A stretch of 64,000 nucleotides of DNA from Warburgia ugandensis (lineage: Eukaryota; Streptophyta; Magnoliopsida; Canellales; Canellaceae). The position numbers and the translations under genes were made by a program. Numbering within the stretch: the stretch's first letter is position 1; each line of letters starts with the position of its first letter. The notes under the pieces were generated by a model. It did not search any database. It saw only the letters and a program-made list of their open reading frames with translations, and was not told where the DNA came from. Below are positions 37,943-47,844 of the stretch, one piece after another. Location of the stretch: assembly GCA_035236585.1 (NCBI GenBank), contig CP141132.1:82326880-82390879 (forward strand), written 5' to 3'.

Positions 37943-39006
37943 CAAAACATGATTCAGAGATATAAAGTAACAATTTTTAGCAACAAACAAAGTTAAATAT
38001 AACCATACAATTATCGATTCTAAAATAAAAAAATAAAAACAAACAAGAAGGTTAAACTTAAACAAGTAAAATCCCACTTTTCCCCTTACCTGTAAATGCT
38101 ACTTTTTCTTGCACACTTTCCAAATTCAGATATCCTTTGGTTTCCCATGAAGAATATCTCAAAATAAACCCTCAGTTCTTTGCGTTTTCAGCAAAATCCC
38201 TCTTCCCTCTTCAATTATTTCCTCTTCTAGGGCTTCCACGCAAAAGCCCTAAAATTTTCTTCTTCTCCTCCTTTTCTTCTGCTTTTCCTTCTTTCTTTCG
38301 TGTGTTTAATGCACAAATGAAATAAGGAAAACTTCATTATTTCATTTCAGTTTTTAACCCTTTTCTTTTACACATTTGTAACTTATAATTTATTACATAG
38401 TTTAATGAGTTTTCTAAACTCAATCATCAGATTATTTTCAGTTTTCACATATTTTATTTTGAACCATTGGATCACTAAAGGCTTAGTTTTATAACTATTT
38501 ATTTATTACTCCCTTTGTCTATAATCGTTAGATTATCATCTGATGTTAATTATTTGTAACAGTTTTTCTAATTAATTTACTCTCTCATTTTCCTCACATG
38601 GGATGTGTATGGTATCATGTGGGTTTTCATATTTAGATGTACACATGGCAAAAATTCGTAATAACTGAATAATTAATTAATAAAAAATAAAGTTAACTAA
38701 CATAAAAGCGTAATTTCTTCTTAAAAATGGTCAGAGAGGTAACTTGAAATCCAAACCTCACCTTGACATGCTATACTTAGGACCACTTAGCTACACTTAG
38801 CTTAGGTCATCAACTCTTGCTAGATTAATTTTTTTATTAGTAATATTCTAACTATACATAATTTATTTAATGAGTTAAAATTAAGAAACTTGTTTAGGTT
38901 TGTTTCAACTAACTTTTATACCATAATAGTAAATAATTGACTTTAAAATTTTTCATAATTTATAAATATAATGTTTCTTTATTTCTCAAAAATGTGGGCC
39001 ATTACA
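34585..39006 (-). mobile_element. Solo LTR (about 4.4 kb) inside the outer RTE
   Basis: It interrupts the RTE RT exactly: gagtgagaaat lies before 34585 and gaaagaggtttcac after 39006, and the RT resumes in register. Termini are TGTGATGACC and GGGCCATTACA; read from the minus strand it starts TGTAATGGCCC, like long gypsy LTRs. The target duplication GAAAT/GAAAG matches at 4 of 5 bases. It contains no RT or integrase, no second LTR, and a long TTA microsatellite (37860-37941). Orientation is inferred from the termini. Confidence 0.75.
37860..37941. repeat. TTA trinucleotide microsatellite
   Basis: About 27 perfect TTA units within the solo LTR. The poly-asparagine frame on the minus strand is an artefact. 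Confidence 0.97.
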
Positions 39007-39869
39007 GAAAGAGGTTTCACTAGGATATAGATATAATTAAAGATATGTACGAGGAAGCAGTGACAAATGTTATGACTACTAGTAGAGAGACTGATGATCT
39101 CCATATCACTTTAGGATTGTACCAGGGATATACATTGAACCCATATCTTTTCACGTTAGTTATGTATAAGTTAATAAAACATTTGCATGAGGAGATTGCA
39201 TGGCTCATATTATTTGCAGATGATATAGTTTAATTGATAAGATAAGAGAGGAAGTAAACACAAAGTTAGAGTTGTGGGGAGATATGCTATAAAGTCTAAA
39301 GGATTTTAGATTAGCAGAACTAAAATAGAATATATCAAATGCAATTTTAGCAAGGAGAAGATGGGGATGTCCCTTTGGAGTTTTGTGTCATCGTCCGGTG
39401 CCACTCAAACTGAAATGAAAATTGTATAAGATGGCTGTAAAGCTGACCATAATCTATGGATCAAAGTGTTGGGCAGTTAAGGAACAATATATACATAGGA
39501 TGATCGTAGCTACAATGAGGATGTTGAGATGGATGAGGGGCAAGATAAAAAGGGATATAATTAAAAATAAAAACATTATAGGAAACTTAGGAGTAGCACC
39601 AATAGGTAACAAGATTAGAGAGGGTAGATTTAGAAGGTTTGGACATGTCCAACGGAGACCAAAAATGGCACCGATTAGGTGTGAGTCAATCCAAATCCAA
39701 GGCTCCAAAAGGGCAAGGGGAAGGCCCAAAAGGACATGGATAGAGGTGGTAAGAAAAGATTTGCAAACTTTTGGACTAAATGAGGCTATGACTCTTGATA
39801 GAGGGGAATGGTGGAACAAGATTCAAGTAGCTGACCCCAAATCATGACAAGGCTTTGATGATGATGACA
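39007..39869 (+). pseudogene. RTE reverse transcriptase C-terminal part and tail (outer element)
   Basis: One frame (39045-39233) holds MYEEAVTNVMTTSRET, GLYQGYTLNPYLF and an intact FADDIV catalytic block (FADD codons 39213-39224), then stops. A second frame (39422-39847, 141 codons) holds the C-terminal domain: YGSKCWAVKEQ, MRMLRWMRGK, FGHVQRRPKMAP, RARGRPKRTW. The element ends with a GATGATGATGAC tail at 39858-39869. The frames are out of phase, so the copy is dead although the active site is kept. Confidence 0.9.
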
Positions 39870-40442
39870 AATGACAATGGCTGGTATCCATATTGATCAT
39901 GCTTAGTAATAGGCATAAGATTTTGATCGTTTGGTCATAGAGTTGGTAGCAAAGAGAATCGATTAAAATGTGATTTTATAATTGGTATCTTGCCACTGAT
40001 CCATATCAGTAGCATAGCAGACTGATCCATACAGAAATCAGATACATCATCTGTTTTGAGTTTTGCTATGTTCCTCTTAGGTTTGCATAGTTTTTATCTG
40101 GCTTTTATGTTTCTTTCTAATTAGTGAAAGTTGTTGCTGCTATCGGAAATTTGAGTTCTCTAATAGTTATCCATTAAGTAACTGAAAGCCTATGACAGGG
40201 AATGGCATACTGTGGATAATGTTTAGTAATTGGCTAAGGACTTGGACTGTGTGGTGAGAGAATTTGTTATAGAGTATAACCAATTAAAATGTGATATTAT
40301 AATCGGTATCCTGAACCAGATCTATAGCAGTAACATAGCAGATTGGCCTGTAACAGAAATCAGATACAAGGTCATAATAAAGAGGCCTTTCTCTGGTAAA
40401 CAAAGATATGGATACCCTATGAGATCCTAAACTCTGTCATGG

Positions 40443-40533
40443 AAGTTCCTGCTCAGTAATTAAAGATGACATGGTTATGCACGTTGAGTGGGAGCAATTA
40501 AGTCCTGGCTTATTGAATAAATTGGAAGGAGAG
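40443..40533 (+). pseudogene. Exon-like stretch unique to unit B
   Basis: One frame is open for about 35 codons with HGSSCSVIKDDMVMHVEWEQ and then a leucine/acid-rich segment ending GQEHDQ. It is followed directly by a CAG/GTACCT donor-like junction at about 40524. Unit A has deletions and stops at the matching place (10640-10780). The peptide belongs to no family I recognise. It may be a relic exon of the duplicated locus. Confidence 0.3.
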
Positions 40534-41026
40534 AACACGGACCTCTTCAAAGGCCAAGAGCATGACCAGGTACCTATTTAACAGATATTGCAACTGTCTT
40601 TCTGCACTCTTTTTCTGAATGGCAAGAATGTGAACTCATGCTTTTAATGTTTTTACTAAGAGAATCAGAATACTGGTTCAAAGGAGAAACTCAAGGAAAC
40701 AACTTGCAACTTTTGGTTGGTCTGAGGTACTTTTGGAATAAAATTCTCAGAGTAACTAACTCTTCCATTTCATACTTTTGCTATTGTTTTTGCTGGTTGA
40801 TAAAAGTAGGTTGAGCTACTTTCTTGATCCTTACCAGTTCTTAACTCAGGAGTGAAGAATGCGAAAGCCTAATTTGGTTTCTGTAGCAGTATACCCAATA
40901 GAGGAATACCATACTACATAGCTTCTCTGGTTTAGTTACCTACCCCTCATTTCTTTGCAACCAAACTTATCTGCAAAACTGGTAAACTGAACTTAAATGT
41001 GTTATAAATAGAGTAAGAAAAATATA

Positions 41027-41209
41027 AAAAGGACAGCCCCGGTGCATGAAGCTCCGGTCTATGCGGGGTCCGGGGAAGGAGTGGACCAGAATGGCCTAAA
41101 GTACACAGCCTCACCTTACATTTTGCAAGAGGCTGTTTCCAAGCCTTGAACCTGTGACCTCAAAGTCACACAACCACAACTTTTACCGTTGCACCAAGGC
41201 TCCCCTTCT
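41027..41209 (-). mobile_element. Au-like SINE, full length
   Basis: 183 bp, minus orientation, starting AGAAGGGGAGCCTTGGTGCAACGG (box A) with box B GGTCACAGGTTCAAGGC and ending CACCGGGGCTGTCCTTTTT. It is flanked by a perfect 17-bp duplication, agagtaagaaaaatata (41010-41026, 41210-41226). This matches the Au SINE family known across angiosperms. Unit A has a TACA microsatellite at this position. Confidence 0.95.
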
Positions 41210-41573
41210 AGAGTAAGAAAAATATATATAATCAAAATTAGTAAAAGCACTAGGAAGCAGCAGTGGGTCATGAGTGCAAGCAGAAACAGAAAGTAGAAAA
41301 TAGCGTATGACTTGAAGCACCAGTTAGGGCAATAGCAGGGAACATAAGAAGAAGATGCAATGCTTTGTTTCTAAACAGCCATAACAGAAACAAATGTGAA
41401 AGTAAGTGACCCGTTTCATTTCTTTACACTGATCATTTGTTTGCTTGTCTGAACTGCATCAGTTCAGCTGAGACAGAGTTGGTCGAAGTGAGTAGTATCT
41501 CATGCATCCCTATCATGGGATGAAACTTCCAGTAAAGGGACAACTGAGTATGAGCTTGAGGTGGATTATAGGT

Positions 41574-41729
41574 AAAATGGGGCAGCCCCAGTGCACGAAG
41601 CTCCCACCTACGAGGGGTCCAGGGAAGTGGCGAACCACAAGGGTCTATAGTATGCAGCATTACCTAGCATTTTTGCAAAAGGCTGTTTCCACGCCTTAAA
41701 CCCATGACCTCTAGGTCACACGATGACAA
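41574..41729 (-). mobile_element. Au-like SINE, 5'-truncated
   Basis: 156 bp of the same family, lacking the box A end. It is flanked by a perfect 19-bp duplication, cttgaggtggattataggt (41555-41573, 41730-41748). Unit A carries the empty site near 11668 (cttggactggattataggt). The insertion splits the exon-like stretch shared by A and B. Confidence 0.95.
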
Positions 41730-41924
41730 CTTGAGGTGGATTATAGGTGTTATCCATTTATTAAGATTTCTTCACGTAAAATGTTCAGAGCCTCAGGTAT
41801 TTTGATGTTCATTTCAACCGGACACTCTTGGAATTTCATTCATAACTTCTGAAAATCTTTGGTATTCTTTCTTGGTTGACAAACTTTTCCATGTACTCAA
41901 ATAGGTGGACCAAATACTGTAAGT

Positions 41925-42095
41925 TAGCAAATTTTTTGCAAAATGGCTCTCATATCAAGGTCTTGGTCTATACCTCTTCATGGTTGGGTCCAGCTATAAG
42001 TTGGCAAATATTTTGCAATATGGCTCTCATAATGAAGGTTCTAGTCTATAAATCCTCATGGCCCTCATAATGAAGGTTCTGGTCTATAACTGCCG
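41925..42095. repeat. ~76-bp tandem repeats of unit B
   Basis: Counterpart of 11864-12005: two full units plus a shortened third (ccctcataatgaaggttctggtctata). The extra copy is specific to unit B. Confidence 0.75.
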
Positions 42096-42790
42096 TCTTC
42101 TAGACTAAAAACTTTAATGTTGTATTCAACAACCACGGATAATTTAGTAGCTTAAAAGGAGTCAGGAATTAGTAAGGCACTAATTTGTCTGCAATTAAAG
42201 CATGATGAATCTCAGTTTCTTAGAAGTGCTTATACTCCCTACTTCATTGTCTGCTTCAGAGTTTCCATCGCGTATTTTGCAGTCACAACAGAACTTTATA
42301 TGGTTTTTATGGTTTTATGTTTCTTGTATTCTATCAGTTCTTTTTAACAAGAGATGCATTGGCATGAATAGAGTTTTAGGCTTTAAGTATCCAGCATATG
42401 CACGCACTTTCTGATCCAAACGACTTATCTTCTTATCTGAGTGAAAAGATCTGGATTAACCACTCAATGATAACCCATCCTACTGGTTCCGCTACAGGAT
42501 ATCTGCGTGACCTTGTACACAAATTGAGCAGTGGGCCAAGCAATAGAGAACAATGATCTTCCCAGGGCAATTTCTGTTCTGGTTCCCAACATCAATACTG
42601 ACTGGTTCCAAATTGTTAATATGGCATTCACCAGGTACAACTCCCAACAATTTTACCTCAGAATCAGTCACCAATTTTCACTGCTGTTGTAAGAGTAACA
42701 ACCTTTTGTTTAGAGTTACTGAAAACGACATGGAATACTCCAAGAAGTCCTTTGTATCATCTGCCGTTACTTTTTGAGAAGTGGACTACA

Positions 42791-44006
42791 TTGACTGGAT
42801 TAGTTGGACAGCTCAAAGGCCTCTGATGTGCAGGGATGAGGGAGAACATACTAGCGTGCCCCAATTCGTTCTATTTAATGAACTGAATTTTCATTTCACT
42901 AGTTATAGTGATTGAACCGATCAATTCCCAGCTGTCTTCTGCTTTTTCTTGCCGTTTTGATCGCAAGTTTCACAGATAATGGATATTCTTTCTTACACGC
43001 CATAAGCTCTTTGACTCCCCCAAACTCTTGCTGAATGCATATTACCCACACATGTCAAGCTCTTGGGAGTGCCTTTACAGTTTTGTATGTGAGATAACCG
43101 TATCCCCCGGTTTATAAGCATTTGATTTGTTTATTCAAATCGTAGATGCTATATTTTTGACGAATACTCGTTTCTCTCATTTGGTACAAACACTTCTTTC
43201 ATTCTAGCTCAAGTATATAAACTTCCATTTTTTTCTTTTCATGAAACAGGTAGCCTATTGGTCAATGCACCCAAGGCTCCTCTATTCTAAGCAAATTTAT
43301 ACTCCCAAAAATTTTGGTGGTTCACAAACATCCACCCAAGACATTAGAATCAAAACTAGGGACGAAACACATCCACTTATTTGAAGACCTGATGTCAGTG
43401 GCTTTGCTAACGCACCTGCAACCACGTTCCATGTTCCCCTGTACAGATATGAGCCCATTCCCAAAGTTTATGGAAATAGTAGACCATGAACATCTGGTAG
43501 TCGGGTCATTATTGACCACATCAATTTCCCTTGCCTTTAGCAATGGAGTGCATTCAAATCCTCGAGGAGTGTGTTTTGAATGGATTAACAGGAACCGAAG
43601 TGTATCATGAATGGATTAACGGGACTTGGAAACATAAAAGACCATGTTTGGCATGGGGGAAGAATTTTAGAATGCATGTACTGCCAGAATATGTTGAACA
43701 TAGGACCCATTCTTTAGGTTCAGCAATGCCAACCAGGTCAGCTACCTCCAGACCTGCAGGCTTCCACTTTTCTACATACACAAAATGGGTATCGAGAACA
43801 ACCCGGCACTGCATCAGTAAGAACTTACATAATACAAAATATTAGCAATGCTAAACATCATAAGGTTACAAGGCCCTCTACAAACTACAAACAAAGTCTA
43901 ATAAAGGCCCACCTGGTCTTTCTGATACGTCCCTTGAACAATCAAAAGCTAACCCAGACATCAGAATCAATCCAGGAGTCCGGAAAACAAGTGGCTGGCA
44001 ATGAAT
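42791..44006. other. Region downstream of the MBD gene; no gene recognised
   Basis: It includes the expected 3' untranslated part of the MBD gene next to 44006. Open frames on both strands at 43314-43845 have balanced base composition: on the minus strand VVLDTHFVYVEKWKPAGLEV and on the plus strand FEWINRNRSVS. They overlap each other, and none shows a known domain. A decayed gene is possible. Confidence 0.5.
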
Positions 44007-44897
44007 TCAGCAGCTCACTTGTGAGGGGGCCTGCGGTCGCTGTGCATCAACACTTCCTGATTGGTGAACCTGTCGAGACATTGTTTCGTGATTCCCTCCA
44101 TCACGGGTTCCATTTTCAACCACTTTATTCTCACTGGTCCCTTTATCCTCAACAGGCAAACCTTCATTGCTGCGTGCTTGTTTTTCTCCTCCGTCCTCTT
44201 CGTGCTTCTGTTCCCCATCAGCGACATTGCTCAGTACTTCTGTTTCCCCTCTTTCAGTTTGCTCAGCAACATTCTCTTTCTCACCTTGAGTTTCTTCAGG
44301 AGCAGCTTCCTCAGAATTTATTTTATCCTTCTCCGCTACATCTGCATCTTGAATTTGAACTTCATTCTGACCTTTCAGGCCAGTTTCTTCCTTTCCTGCA
44401 TTCCCATCCTTCTGCACTTCGCTCTCAAGTTGGGTTTTATCTTCTTCTGGTCCTTTCTTGTCCTTCTCAGTCCCCACTGCATCATCTTGCGTTTTAATTG
44501 CTTTCTCAACCTGGTTTTCTTTTGCAACGGTTTCTTCCATTTCCTTGTTATCCTTGTCAGTTTCCTCTGCATCTCGCATCTGCTCATCCTTCCGTTGCGG
44601 GGTTTCTTGAGAAGCATCTTCTGTTTCTGCAGTATTCTTCTTTGAAGGAGTTGATTTCTTCGCTCGCTTCTTCCTGGGCTCACTTTCAGGTGGTGGCATC
44701 GCCTTTGCTTTTTCACTTATCCTTGCAGACCTCCTTGGAGTCTCACCAGTGCCCCAGTCAAACTCAGATATTGCAGGATCACCTGGGTGGGATTTGAGAT
44801 ATTGCTCTAACTGCCTTCGGTTATTCATCTCCTCCCCAGTAGGTGCAATGAAAATAATTTCATTCTTCTTTGGTGTCCCTCCTTTCTTGGGCATAAA
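44007..44897 (-). CDS. MBD11-like: MBD10/11-type methyl-CpG-binding domain protein, exon 2 (last)
   Basis: Exon 2 encodes 296 residues and a TGA stop (44007-44009). With exon 1 the protein is 319 residues. The acceptor is CTCTTCAG at 44898-44899, phase 0. The MBD fold runs from about residue 16 to 80: [21 protein letters not shown], then [20 protein letters not shown] and [13 protein letters not shown], the plant MBD10/11 signature. It is followed by a basic cluster ([15 protein letters not shown], likely nuclear signal), and the rest is a disordered Glu/Lys/Gln-rich tail. Plant members of this group are nuclear chromatin proteins; several bind methylated CpG poorly, so the binding preference is not assured here. 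The frame is intact, so the gene looks functional despite its huge intron. Confidence 0.93.
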   Translation of the reverse strand, partial: FMPKKGGTPKKNEIIFIAPTGEEMNNRRQLEQYLKSHPGDPAISEFDWGTGETPRRSARISEKAKAMPPPESEPRKKRAKKSTPSKKNTAETEDASQETPQRKDEQMRDAEETDKDNKEMEETVAKENQVEKAIKTQDDAVGTEKDKKGPEEDKTQLESEVQKDGNAGKEETGLKGQNEVQIQDADVAEKDKINSEEAAPEETQGEKENVAEQTERGETEVLSNVADGEQKHEEDGGEKQARSNEGLPVEDKGTSENKVVENGTRDGGNHETMSRQVHQSGSVDAQRPQAPSQVSC

Positions 44898-45371
44898 CTG
44901 AAGAGGATGACATGACGTGATAATACCATCGTGTCAGGTGATTAAAAGTAAATAGCACATTCACATATAGAAACTCGAGTAAAATTATAGGCTGGCCAAA
45001 TGATAATACTGTAAAGTAAAGGGCTGTTACAGAATCAAAACAGAAATTCAGTCAGACATATCGTCTTAAGCCCTGAATGCTCCAATGATATATTGCCTTC
45101 ACTTGGAGACAGGTACAATTAGCAACAGAAACTAACCCTCCTCAGGCACAAGTCTCAAACTTGAATTACTAATTTCATAAGACAGTATCACTAACCTTAG
45201 TAGAAGTTGTAACAAATGCATTGACCAATAATCTAAGAAGGTGCAGATAGTTAACAGCAATTTTTCTAATGCTATCAATAAAGCTTCCAACCAGAGAACA
45301 GTTGAACCGAACTGTTTACCTTCTGAGGTAGACCAAGTAGTTGAGTCTTATCAGCCTATCTGGACAATAGA

Positions 45372-45805
45372 TACGCACAAATACATACTATCATGCCAAT
45401 TTAGCCATACTATCACAGGGACATCCACGAATGGTGTTTTATATTAGAATTTCCATGAATACAAGGAACTTACGCACAAATACATACTATCATGCCAATT
45501 TAGCCATACTATCACAAGGACATCGACAAATGGTGTTTTTATAGTAGAATTTCCATGAACACAAGGAAAGGGCAGCCCCGGTGCAGAAAGCTCCCGCCTA
45601 TGTGGGGTCCGAGGAAGGGGTGGGCCACAATGGCCTAAAGTAGGCAACCTTACCTTGCATTTTTGCAAGAAGCTGATTCCACGCCTTGAACCCGTGACCT
45701 CAAGGTCACATGAATACAAAGAATTTACGCACAAATACATACCATGACAAGGACATCCACGAATGGTGTTTTTGTATTAGAATTTCCATGAATAAAAGGA
45801 ACTTG
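45372..45805. repeat. Three copies of a ~99-bp tandem repeat, the array split by a SINE
   Basis: The unit starts acgcacaaatacatac and ends tttccatgaa-acaaggaa. Copies start at about 45373, 45472 and 45727. The third is shorter (ttagccatactatc missing) and is displaced by the SINE at 45569-45708, which landed at the junction of copies 2 and 3. Confidence 0.85.
45569..45708 (-). mobile_element. Au-like SINE, 5'-truncated
   Basis: 140 bp, minus orientation, 3' end agggcagccccggtgc on the plus strand; the box A end is missing. Flanks are catgaacacaaggaa (45554-45568) and catgaatacaaagaa (45709-45723), two mismatches. Because these are also repeat-unit ends, the flanks may partly reflect the tandem array. 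Confidence 0.88.
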
Positions 45806-45816
45806 AATTAACGGAT

Positions 45817-46132
45817 TGGTAGAATTCCCAATAGATTTGAATTCAACAAGACAATTACAGAGTTACAATTACAACCACACATCAGATTCAGAACTGTACC
45901 AGTACTGGATTTGTATACATGTTTACATCATCTAGCTTTCGAGGAGCTAGATCCTCCCACTTCTCTTCCTCTAAATTTTCCTCCTCTTCTCCTTTTTCCC
46001 TCCTTCCTCTTATATCCCCTTTTCCACACGTAACTGCCCTTAACAGATGTAACTGAATTCTGTTTACTCTTTGTCCTTCTCCTTGTATAAGACTTGCCGA
46101 ATCTACCTTCTTCTGGCCCATTTGATGTAACA
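45817..46132 (-). repeat. 3' LTR of the gypsy element
   Basis: 316 bp, TGTTACATCAAATGGG ... TCTACCA on the minus strand. It differs from the 5' LTR by a small number of substitutions plus two indels. Confidence 0.95.
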
Positions 46133-46169
46133 ATACCAACCCCCTCCCTTCCCCCCCAACAGTGCCACC

Positions 46170-46565
46170 TTGTCCTCAAGGTGGAAGTCAGGGAATTGCA
46201 TGTGAATGTCTTCCATTGGTTCCCAAGTGTTTTCATGTTCTAGAAGATTTTGCAACTGTATGAGGACTTCTAATTGTCCATTAGGAGACTGCCTAATGTC
46301 TTTGATGGCTGCTGGGTATGCTTTAAGTTCTAAATCTTCAGCTAAGGCCTGTGGTTAATGGTTGAGTCGGCAATGTTGGTTCACTAGTTGGCTTGAGCTG
46401 AGAGACACGAAAAACCAGATGTAACTTAGCATGTGGTGGTAGCTCCAGCTTATAAGCTACTTGTCCAATCCTTTCTAGAATAACATAGGGCCCATAATAT
46501 CGGGGATGTAGTTTCTCATTGAGCCTTGTTGAGAGTGACTTGAAGCGATAAGGTTGAATTTTCAA
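46170..46565 (-). pseudogene. Gypsy integrase C-terminus and chromodomain-like tail
   Basis: The frame 46338-46565 reads KLHPRYYGPYVILERIGQVA and LHLVFRVSQLKP, the C-terminal integrase motif. After a stop and frame change, 46170-46330 reads LLEHENTWEPMEDI and FHLEDKVALLGG, as in chromodomain tails of plant chromoviruses. Confidence 0.8.
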
Positions 46566-46583
46566 ATAAACATAATCCCCTGG

Positions 46584-47844
46584 TTAGAAAGTGAAAGGAC
46601 GGCGGTGTGCATCCGCCTGTCTTTTCATCTTCGTTTGTGCTGCCTCCAAATTCTTCTTCAGATCGTTTAAAAGTGAATCACGGTTAGCCAGCTGTTGGTT
46701 AACTTCCTCTACCATGAATTCTCTCCTCATAAAGGTTAGCAACATGGGCGGGTCTCTTCCATATAAAGCTTTGAAAGGTGTCATTCTTGCCGAACTTTGG
46801 TAAGTAGTATTGTACCAATATTCTGCCCAACAGATCCACTTGGGCCAAGACTTCGGTTTGTTGCCAATGAAACATTGTAAATATGTTTCCAAGCATCTAT
46901 TACCACTTCTGTATACCCATCAGTTTGAGGATGATAGGCCGAACTCATCTTGAGGGATGTACCTGCCTACTTAAACAATTCAACCCAGAAATGGTTGACG
47001 AAAACCCTATCTCTATCTGATACAATGGACTGGGGATAACCATGTAGTCTAACAACTTCTTTGGCAAAGACGTACACTACTTCCTTGGCATGTAAGGGTG
47101 ACTAAGGGAAATGAAGTGGTTGTACTTGGTTAAGCGATCAACAACAAGTAACACTGTGTCAAAGCCATGTGCCTTAGGTAAGCCATTGATGAAATCCATG
47201 GATAACTCACTCCAAACCACCTTGGGAATGGGAAGAGGCTAAAGAGGACCTGCTGATTTAATAGTTGTGTATTTGTTTCTTTGGCAAACATCACAAGTGG
47301 ATATCAAATTCTGGATATCCTGTCGCATTCCCTCCCAATGAAGCACCTGGGATATGCGTTTATAAGTGTGTGTGGCCCCTGAATGCCCCCCTCCTGGTGT
47401 GGAATGGAATTCTTGTAAGAAGGTTGGAATGCGAGGTGAAGACTTTGGAATAACCAGTCTTCCATGAAATAGTAAAAGACCCTGTTTGAGTGTGTTACCC
47501 AGTTGACTATCTAGATTTACCAAAAGGTCCTGAATAATACGACGAATGTTAGGATCTTCTTGTATTTCATCTGCTAAGGAATCCAAATTGGCACATCGAA
47601 CCATTGATAGAGCAAGGTGATGTAATAGAAGGTTGCCCTCTTCTATATGTTGTGGACCACTATCTGTCGGTTTCTCATCCCTTGCTTTTCTATTATTAGG
47701 GTTGAAGGTGGGATACTCCTGACGCCTAGACAAAGCATCAGCCACTTTATTATCAGATCCTGGCTTATACTGAATGACGAAGTCATATCCAATGAGTTTG
47801 GTTAACCACTTTTGTTGCTCTTCATTTAGCATATGTTGTTCCAT
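46584..47844 (-). pseudogene. Gypsy integrase and end of RNase H
   Basis: Frame 47239-47844 contains RNase H end motifs (WLTKLIGYDFVIQYKPG, NKVADALSRR), then the integrase zinc finger with H-H-C-C (FHSTPGGGHSGATHTYKR, STCDVCQRNK). Frame 46584-46892 contains WAEYWYNTTYQSSARMTPF and LYGRDPP from the integrase core. The piece between (46893-47238), which should hold the first catalytic Asp residues, is broken by stops. Confidence 0.85.

Larger units (their letters stand above)
27980..39869 (+). mobile_element. RTE-clade LINE (outer), split by three later insertions
   Basis: A perfect 13-bp duplication, AATGACAATGGCT, flanks the locus (27967-27979 and 39870-39882). Unit A has the empty site once with one mismatch (near 10106). 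Pieces on the plus strand: 5' leader (27980-28341), endonuclease remnant (31263-32300), RT part 1 (34016-34584), RT part 2 and C-terminal domain (39007-39869), ending in a GATGATGATGAC tail. A short tandem-repeat tail in place of poly(A) is a mark of the RTE clade. About 2.7 kb of original element remains, near full length for the clade. All frames are broken. Confidence 0.9.
39870..42790 (+). repeat. Unit B of the tandem duplication, segment 4
   Basis: Resumes the match to unit A at 10106 and follows it to about 12700, with two SINE insertions. It includes the second 290-bp repeat (40060-40370), gcatcagttcagctgagacagagttgg, the 76-bp repeats and the block tgggccaa-caatagagaacaatgatcttcc near the end. 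Similarity to A fades after about 42640, so the right edge of the duplication is approximate. Confidence 0.85.

Noticed and set aside
37850..38077. Poly-asparagine protein on the minus strand
   Set aside because: Translation of the TTA microsatellite in a solo LTR.
43934..44797. Long plus-strand frames opposite the MBD exon (up to 194 codons)
   Set aside because: They are antisense shadows of the real MBD coding frame, rich in Phe/Leu because the true frame is Glu/Lys rich.
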